Shown in pieces: positions 14,957 through 19,738 of a stretch of 19,738 bases of DNA. Numbering within the stretch: the stretch's first letter is position 1; each line of letters begins with the position of its first letter. The notes under the pieces are model-generated. The model had not been told where the DNA came from. It saw nothing but the letters and a program-made list of their open reading frames with translations, and did not search any database. The DNA is from Puniceicoccales bacterium (GTDB lineage Bacteria; Verrucomicrobiota; Verrucomicrobiia; Opitutales; UBA953): positions 1 to 19,738 of the forward strand of contig JAITPT010000213.1 in NCBI GenBank assembly GCA_031289285.1, given 5' to 3'. The position numbers and the translations under genes were made by a program.

Positions 14957-16915
14957 ATGAGCAACGGCAAAAACGCACCCACTCTGCTTGAGCACGGCTA
15001 CATCACCCTCGCCACCGTCACCCCCGCGCTGCACCTCGGCGATGTCGCTGCGAACACGGCCCGCATCAAAGCCGCCGCCGCACTCGCCGCCGCCGAGGGC
15101 GCGTCTATCACCGTCTTTCCCGAGCTATGTCTCACGGGCTATTCGTGCGGAGATTTGTTTTACCAAGAGACGCTGCTCAACGCCGCCCGCGATGGCCTCG
15201 CCGAGCTTGCCGCCGCGACCAAAGAGTTGCAGAGCACACTCGTCGTCGGCCTGCCGCTCGCGTTCCACGGGCGTCTCTACAACACGGCGGCGTTTCTCTC
15301 CGGCGGGCGCGTCGTCGGCATCGTCCCCAAAACGCACTTGCCCAACACGGGCGAGTTTTACGAGCAACGCTGGTTCGCGTCGGGCCGCGTCTGGACGGGT
15401 GGCGAGACGGCGAGCCTCGGCGGCGCAGAAGTTCCCTTCGGGAGCGATTTGCTTTTTCAGGCGGAGAACATGCGCGAGTGCGTCGTGGGCATAGAAATCT
15501 GCGAAGACCTCTGGGCTGTCGAGCCGCCCAGCGGCAGGCAGGCGCTCGCGGGCGCGACCGTCTTGTGCAACACCTCGGCGGGCAATGAGCTGCTCGGCAA
15601 ATCTGGCTATCGTCGCGACCTCGTCGTCCAGCAGTCTGCCCGCTGTCTCGCCGCCTACGCCTACGCCAACAGCGGCCCCAACGAGTCGAGCACCGATGTC
15701 GTTTTCAGCGGCCACGGCATGATTGCGCAAAACGGAAAACTGGTCGCCGAGTCCGAGCGGTTTTCGTTTGAAGACACACTCCTCGTTACACAGGTGGACA
15801 TCCGCCGACTGCTCCACGAGCGGCGTCTCAACAGCACGTGGTTTGGCGCGGAGGCACCGCATTTCCGGCGCATCCCGTTTCACCTCGAAGTCCCCGCCGG
15901 TGCTCCGCAAAAACTCCGGCGGCGTGTTTCGCCCACACCCTTTGTCCCCGCCGATCCCGCTAAACGCGACGAAAATTGCCGCGAGATTTTTTCTATCCAA
16001 GCCGCCGCGCTCGCCCGCCGCGTCCGCCACACGGGCGTCAAGAACGTCGTCATCGGCGTCTCTGGCGGGCTGGATTCGACACTCGCGCTGCTGGTGTGCG
16101 CGGAGACTTTTGGGCGTCTCGGCCTCGACCCGCGCGGCATCCACGCGCTCTCTATGCCCGGCCCGGGCACTACGGCGCGCACACACGGCAACGCCGCCCG
16201 CCTCTGCCAACGCCTCGGCGTCACGCTCCGCGAGATCCCCATCAACGCCGCGTTTGAGCAGCATCTCGCCGACATCGGGCACGACGCCGCCACGCTCGAC
16301 CTCACCTACGAGAACGCGCAGGCACGCGAGCGCACACACATCCTCATGGACGTCGCGGGGCAGGTGGGCGGCTTCGTCGTCGGCACGGGCGACCTCTCGG
16401 AGTCGGCGCTCGGCTGGTGTACTTTTAACGGCGACCATATCTCGATGTATCACGTCAACATCGGCGTCCCCAAAACGCTGGTGCGGCACTTGGTCGCCTG
16501 GGCGGCACACGCCCGCTACGTCGGCGATGTGCAGACCGTGCTCGACGATATTTGCGCGACGCCCGTTAGCCCGGAACTTTTGCCGCCACGCGCCGATGGC
16601 ACGATTTCGCAGGAGACCGAGCAAATCGTCGGCCCCTACGAGCTACATGATTTTTTCCTGTTCCACTTCGTCCGCGCTGGAAGCTCGCCCAAGAAGATTT
16701 TGTTCATGGCGGAGCACGCCTTCGCGGGCAAATACGACGCCGCCATAATCAAGGGCTGGCTCAAAGTTTTTGTGCGCCGCTTTTTCGCCCAGCAATACAA
16801 ACGCTCGGTGATGCCCGACGGGCCGAAGGTGGGCAGCGTCGCCCTCTCGCCACGCGGAGATTGGCGTATGCCCAGCGACATCACCGCCGAGACTTGGCTG
16901 CGCGAGTTGGAGTGA
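14957..16915 (+). CDS. nadE: Glutamine-dependent NAD+ synthetase
   Basis: A 652-residue two-domain enzyme for the last step of NAD synthesis: deamido-NAD + ATP + glutamine gives NAD. The N-terminal nitrilase-type glutaminase has its triad in VFPELCLTGYSCGDL (E56), PKTHLPNTGEFYEQRWF (K125) and GIEICEDLWAVEPPS (C182). The C-terminal ATP-pyrophosphatase has the P-loop GVSGGLDSTLALLV (about 367-380) and the downstream VGTGDLSESALGW motif. Length agrees with the long glutamine-dependent form. The ATG at 14957 is chosen because glutaminase homology starts about 15 residues later, while the in-frame upstream sequence runs through the repeat pair. No Shine-Dalgarno sequence is visible. It is the first plus-strand gene after the repeat region; exbB follows after 138 bp. 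Confidence 0.96.
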   Translation: MSNGKNAPTLLEHGYITLATVTPALHLGDVAANTARIKAAAALAAAEGASITVFPELCLTGYSCGDLFYQETLLNAARDGLAELAAATKELQSTLVVGLPLAFHGRLYNTAAFLSGGRVVGIVPKTHLPNTGEFYEQRWFASGRVWTGGETASLGGAEVPFGSDLLFQAENMRECVVGIEICEDLWAVEPPSGRQALAGATVLCNTSAGNELLGKSGYRRDLVVQQSARCLAAYAYANSGPNESSTDVVFSGHGMIAQNGKLVAESERFSFEDTLLVTQVDIRRLLHERRLNSTWFGAEAPHFRRIPFHLEVPAGAPQKLRRRVSPTPFVPADPAKRDENCREIFSIQAAALARRVRHTGVKNVVIGVSGGLDSTLALLVCAETFGRLGLDPRGIHALSMPGPGTTARTHGNAARLCQRLGVTLREIPINAAFEQHLADIGHDAATLDLTYENAQARERTHILMDVAGQVGGFVVGTGDLSESALGWCTFNGDHISMYHVNIGVPKTLVRHLVAWAAHARYVGDVQTVLDDICATPVSPELLPPRADGTISQETEQIVGPYELHDFFLFHFVRAGSSPKKILFMAEHAFAGKYDAAIIKGWLKVFVRRFFAQQYKRSVMPDGPKVGSVALSPRGDWRMPSDITAETWLRELE

Positions 16916-17053
16916 AAAACGGGCGCGGACAGCGGCGCAGACGGCGGCGGCGTGGGCAACGCGGGCGCAACATTCCGCTTTTACGTTTGCGCGGCGACAC
17001 CGCGAAACGTTTCCTGCGGTGCGAACCTTTACTGCCTTTTTTAGTTTTTCCCG

Positions 17054-17815
17054 ATGCACCTCCTTGCCCAGACATTGCTCCCGCCGCTCGCCGCCACCGA
17101 CAAGCCCTATTCATGGTATTTCCTCCAATGCGACAGCTTCGGCAAAGCCATCGCCATCCTCCTCGCCGTCTGCTCCGTCATCAGCATCTGCACGATGGTC
17201 ACAAAAATGCTCGAGCTTTCCTCGCTGCGCCGTCGCAACAGATCGTTTGAACACAAGCTCCCCCAACTCGGCAAAGGCTCCATCATGGGGCTGCGCGTTT
17301 TACGCGCTGGCGACGACCTCAGCCCCTACGAATACCTCGCCGCCGAGGCAGGCAAAGCGTTTGAAAACCACCGCGGCGGCGCAATCAACGAGAGCGACAT
17401 CACCCTGTGCATGGCACACGTCGAGAGCGCCATCCAGCGCGGGATGTCGCGCCAACTTTTGCGCTACGAACGCCGCCTCATCTGGCTCACCTCGCTCGTC
17501 TCCGGCGCACCCTTTCTGGGGCTGCTCGGCACCGTCTATGGCGTGATGATTGCCTTCGGCGGCCTCTCCGATAAGGCCACCATCTCGCAGCTTGCGCCCG
17601 GCGTCGCAGGCGCACTCGTCACGACGACCTGCGGCCTCCTCGTCGCCATCCCCGCCACCTTCGGCTACAACTACCTCATCACGCAGACAAAACTGATGGC
17701 GTCGGAGTTGGAAAACTTTGCGAGCAGCCTCGCCGACCGCCTCGAACTCGAGCTACGCGAGTTTCTCCGCCAAAACACTGCCGCCACCCCTGTGCGGCAA
17801 ACACCCAACTTCTAA
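17054..17815 (+). CDS. exbB: MotA/TolQ/ExbB proton channel family protein
   Basis: A 253-residue inner-membrane proton-channel subunit that, with ExbD/TolR, uses the proton gradient to drive a TonB/TolA-type protein. It has three transmembrane segments: about 30-50, about 143-169 (including PFLGLLGTVYGVMIAF, the best conserved family stretch) and about 186-208 (GALVTTTCGLLVAIPAT). A large cytoplasmic loop separates the first two. The ATG at 17054 has no Shine-Dalgarno sequence; an upstream CGCGG-CGACA-CCGCG hairpin at about 16995-17010 is noted. The exbD gene starts 5 nt after its stop. ExbB and TolQ cannot be told apart with certainty here. Confidence 0.92.
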   Translation: MHLLAQTLLPPLAATDKPYSWYFLQCDSFGKAIAILLAVCSVISICTMVTKMLELSSLRRRNRSFEHKLPQLGKGSIMGLRVLRAGDDLSPYEYLAAEAGKAFENHRGGAINESDITLCMAHVESAIQRGMSRQLLRYERRLIWLTSLVSGAPFLGLLGTVYGVMIAFGGLSDKATISQLAPGVAGALVTTTCGLLVAIPATFGYNYLITQTKLMASELENFASSLADRLELELREFLRQNTAATPVRQTPNF

Positions 17816-17820
17816 CGGAC

Positions 17821-18258
17821 ATGAACAGACAACGCCGTTTCAACAACACCCGCACACGCCCGCTCTCGGCTCTCACCGAAATCAACGTGACGCCCCTGCT
17901 CGATATGTGTTTTTGCCTGCTCATCATCTTCATGATTGCCACGCCCGTCATGGAGCAGACGACACAGATTGACCTCCCCGTCGCCTCCGCCGCCGTCGCA
18001 TCCCCTGCCACAAAAAAAACTGTCAAGGTCGTCGCGCTCGACCGCGACGGCAACCTCAGCTACGCCGGACGCGCCGTCACCGAAGACGCGCTCCGCGTCG
18101 CGCTCCGCGCCATCGCCACCGCATCGCCCGAAAGCCAACCCATCATCCACATCCGCGCCGACGGCTCGCTCACCAACCAACGCACGTGGGACTTGTTTTC
18201 GCTCGTCAAAGAAAGCGGCGTCTCCAGCGTAGGCATTGACACCGAGCTTAGAAATTAA
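17821..18258 (+). CDS. exbD: ExbD/TolR family biopolymer transport protein
   Basis: A 145-residue protein with a short cytoplasmic N-terminus, one transmembrane helix (about 23-44) and a periplasmic domain. The sequence EINVTPLLDMCFCLLIIFMI carries the family's membrane aspartate (D28), the proton carrier in ExbD/TolR. The periplasmic region ends in GVSSVGIDTE, the usual ExbD close. It partners with the exbB product just upstream (5-nt gap) and with the tonB-like product 48 nt downstream. No Shine-Dalgarno sequence. Confidence 0.94.
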   Translation: MNRQRRFNNTRTRPLSALTEINVTPLLDMCFCLLIIFMIATPVMEQTTQIDLPVASAAVASPATKKTVKVVALDRDGNLSYAGRAVTEDALRVALRAIATASPESQPIIHIRADGSLTNQRTWDLFSLVKESGVSSVGIDTELRN

Positions 18259-18306
18259 CCGCCACCCAACAACACGCCACCGCCGCTCCGCCAACGCCAC
18301 TTCGCC

Positions 18307-19230
18307 ATGAACAAAGAAAAAGCCAAAGGCTGGTTTGCCTCTCTCACCCTGCACGGCCTCCTCGCGGGCGGCCTGTTTATTTTTTCCGGTGTCGCGGCTG
18401 CGCCCGACGAACCAGACGCGCTCAAAGACACCGTCCTCGTTATCAATATTAACGGCGACGGCACACCCGCGCCCGGCACAGGCGGCGAGGCAATTGCCAA
18501 CAAAGGCAAACCCGACGCACCGACGCGCCCCGCGCCACCCGCGCCAACGGACGACAGCCCACTCGTCCACGAATTACCCGACGCCCCCGCGACGCCAGAA
18601 CCGCCAACGCCCGTGGAGCCAGAGCCGGAACCGGTGCCAGTGCCGGTGCCGCCGAAGCCCGCCACCGAAGTAGTGAAACCGCCCAAGCCGCCCAAACCGA
18701 CAACAAAACCGGAGACGGCAAAACCGGAGCAGATGACGCTCGACGACTTTCTCAAAGAGAAAAATGCAAACAAAAAGCCGGACAAATCGGTTCGGACGAG
18801 TGCCGTCAAGAAGCCGGTTATCGGGCGTGATGGGCTTGGGAATTTGAAAGACTACCGCGCGGGTGCTTCGGCGGGCATTGATTCTGATACTAATGACAAT
18901 GGCAGGGGCACTCTCAACGGAGGTGGTGCGCAATTGGGTGCTTACGAGGACCGCCTGAAGCTCCTCATTCAGGAGAGATGGCAGAAACTTGTGGATGAAC
19001 GGGGTGGGTCGTTAGCGGGGCTTTCTGGGGAGTTTCGTTTGCGTATCAGCAACAACGGAAATCTAAGTTTTGATGGCTGGACGCTCAAACCGCAAACCTC
19101 CAACTCAGCTGACGCTGCGCTCTTTGAGCGTCTTTTGCGCAACGCCATAGACAGTGTTCGCCGCATCGGCCCACGTCCCGCTGGCGTCCTCTCCCTCCAG
19201 CTCTTCCAAATCAAAGCCGACCCGCGCTAA
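18307..19230 (+). CDS. TonB/TolA-like energy transducer
   Basis: A 307-residue protein with the TonB/TolA architecture. Its single N-terminal transmembrane segment (about 10-30) has S12-x-x-x-H16 (SLTLHG), the Ser/His pair typical of TonB and TolA that couples to the ExbB/ExbD channel. A Pro/Glu/Lys-rich periplasm-spanning rod follows (about 70-150, with EPEPVPVPVPP and KPPKPPKP). The C-terminal domain (about 205-307) has a TonB/TolA-type pattern: YEDRLKLLIQERWQKL, FRLRISNNGNLSFDGWTL and a final AIDSVRRIGPRP. It is the third gene of the exbB-exbD-tonB operon. TonB and TolA cannot be told apart; no tolB or pal follows within the window. No Shine-Dalgarno sequence precedes the ATG. Confidence 0.85.
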   Translation: MNKEKAKGWFASLTLHGLLAGGLFIFSGVAAAPDEPDALKDTVLVININGDGTPAPGTGGEAIANKGKPDAPTRPAPPAPTDDSPLVHELPDAPATPEPPTPVEPEPEPVPVPVPPKPATEVVKPPKPPKPTTKPETAKPEQMTLDDFLKEKNANKKPDKSVRTSAVKKPVIGRDGLGNLKDYRAGASAGIDSDTNDNGRGTLNGGGAQLGAYEDRLKLLIQERWQKLVDERGGSLAGLSGEFRLRISNNGNLSFDGWTLKPQTSNSADAALFERLLRNAIDSVRRIGPRPAGVLSLQLFQIKADPR

Positions 19231-19273
19231 CACCAATACTGCTTACGGATAGTGCCGCAGGATGACCCGACTC

Positions 19274-19289
19274 AACTGCCGTTTTTAGG
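19274..19289 (+). repeat. 16-bp dispersed repeat, copy 2
   Basis: Identical to 8033-8048. It marks the left edge of the hairpin cluster downstream of the tonB-like gene. Confidence 0.55.
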
Positions 19290-19313
19290 TTGAATGAGAG
19301 ACGGTCGCTGCCA

Positions 19314-19463
19314 GCCCCAGAGGGGCGACAGCAGTGTAGCACAGACAATCTTGTCTGTGTTGCCGTCGCCTCCGGCGACGCTTCGTCCACAGACAGGATG
19401 TCCGATGTCGCCTGCGGCTCGGTAGTCTATGCCACACTCCACACGCTGTCGTCCCTTCGGGAC
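19314..19463. repeat. Cluster of four palindromes downstream of the tonB-like gene
   Basis: Four clean hairpins within 150 bp: GCCCC-AGA-GGGGC (19314-19326), CACAGACAA-TC-TTGTCTGTG (19340-19359), CGTCGCC-TCC-GGCGACG (19364-19380) and GTCCC-TTC-GGGAC (19451-19463). No open frame with family resemblance crosses them. They may be a REP/BIME-like element and could also block read-through from the exbB operon. They lie immediately left of repeat locus C. Confidence 0.75.
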
Positions 19464-19478
19464 TCTGGGGGGAGCACC

Positions 19479-19738
19479 AAAAAGTGTCAGGCGCTTTTTT
19501 CTCTTGACGCCCGATTTCCGTTTGGCGCGGGCTGCCTGCGCACCACCCATACGGAGTGCATTAGCAAAACAAGAAGCGACCATCACCATCGCTTTCGCGA
19601 ATGCCGCAACCGCACGGCTACCAGGGCAGTAAAAAGTGTCAGGCGCTTTTTCCTCTTGACTCCCGATTTCCGTTTGGCGCGGGCTGCCTGCGCACCACCC
19701 ATACGGAGTGCATTAGCAAAACAAGAAGCGACCACCAT
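19479..19738 (+). repeat. Paired 152-bp direct repeat with hairpin head (locus C, cut by the window end)
   Basis: Unit 1 starts at about 19479 and unit 2 at 19631, 152 bp apart; unit 2 runs off the window. Each opens with AAAAAGTG-TCAGG-CGCTTTTT (8-bp stem with one G-T pair, loop TCAGG), then CTCTTGACNCCCGATTTCC, then weak palindrome arms GCAC/GTGC (19540-19543 and 19556-19559), and a tail with GCGACCA. The order follows that of locus A, with which it shares many bases (CTTGAC.CCCGATTTC, CGGGCTG, GCGCAC, CTTTCGC). Confidence 0.88.

Noticed and set aside
15125..16624. Minus-strand 499-codon open frame opposite nadE
   Set aside because: It is antisense to the glutaminase and synthetase motifs of NAD synthetase and has no family resemblance.
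17054..18258. Flagellar MotA/MotB stator
   Set aside because: The second gene is a short ExbD/TolR protein without an OmpA-like peptidoglycan-binding domain, and a TonB-like gene follows.
19272..19589. Minus-strand frame through repeat locus C encoding a basic peptide
   Set aside because: Loci A and B do not keep the same frame or stops, so the repeat does not look like a peptide gene.

Overview
This is a GC-rich bacterial chromosomal window, most likely from a Verrucomicrobiota bacterium of the Opitutaceae type. That placement is inferred from the gene complement (an OleB-like hydrolase, a PglE-type aminotransferase, a GIDE-LemA fusion, an ExbB/ExbD/TonB trio), from hairpin-headed intergenic repeats, and from start codons that almost all lack a Shine-Dalgarno sequence. 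There is no rRNA, tRNA, CRISPR array, phage gene or intact transposase.

Layout. (1) Minus strand, 5023 to 28: glnD (PII uridylyltransferase), a HAD-superfamily phosphatase, and an OleB-like alpha/beta hydrolase whose downstream neighbours lie off the left edge. (2) Plus strand, 5172-5948: rfbF, glucose-1-phosphate cytidylyltransferase, divergent from glnD. (3) 5949-6413: a convergent intergenic region with three AAAGGG-TCTGT-CCCTTT hairpins and a 9-bp tandem repeat. (4) Minus strand, 14093 to 6414: a GT4 glycosyltransferase, a divergent thymidine phosphorylase homologue, a DegT/PglE-type aminotransferase, glutamate racemase (murI), a VOC-fold protein and a GIDE-LemA membrane fusion. The three junctions from the glycosyltransferase to murI are short (131, 34 and 45 bp), so these four genes may be one operon. 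(5) 14094-14956: a long repeat-filled divergent region. (6) Plus strand, 14957-19230: glutamine-dependent NAD+ synthetase, then a tight exbB-exbD-tonB operon for energised outer-membrane transport or Tol-like work. (7) 19231-19738: a hairpin cluster followed by another repeat pair that runs off the right edge.

The most notable structure is a family of intergenic elements present as direct pairs at three loci, with periods of 146, 147 and 152 bp. The sequences differ between loci, but the architecture is the same: a terminal A/T-flanked hairpin with a 5-nt loop, about 40-45 nt, a second small palindrome, and a tail. They look like REP/RAYT- or IS200-type non-autonomous elements, but no cognate transposase is visible. 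Other oddities are an ~85-residue Ala/Val/Pro insertion near the C-terminus of glutamate racemase, a thymidine phosphorylase homologue lacking the catalytic His and the SGRG..HTGGT signature, Asp/Ala hexanucleotide expansions in glnD, and a G-quadruplex-capable tract just after the oleB-like stop codon.
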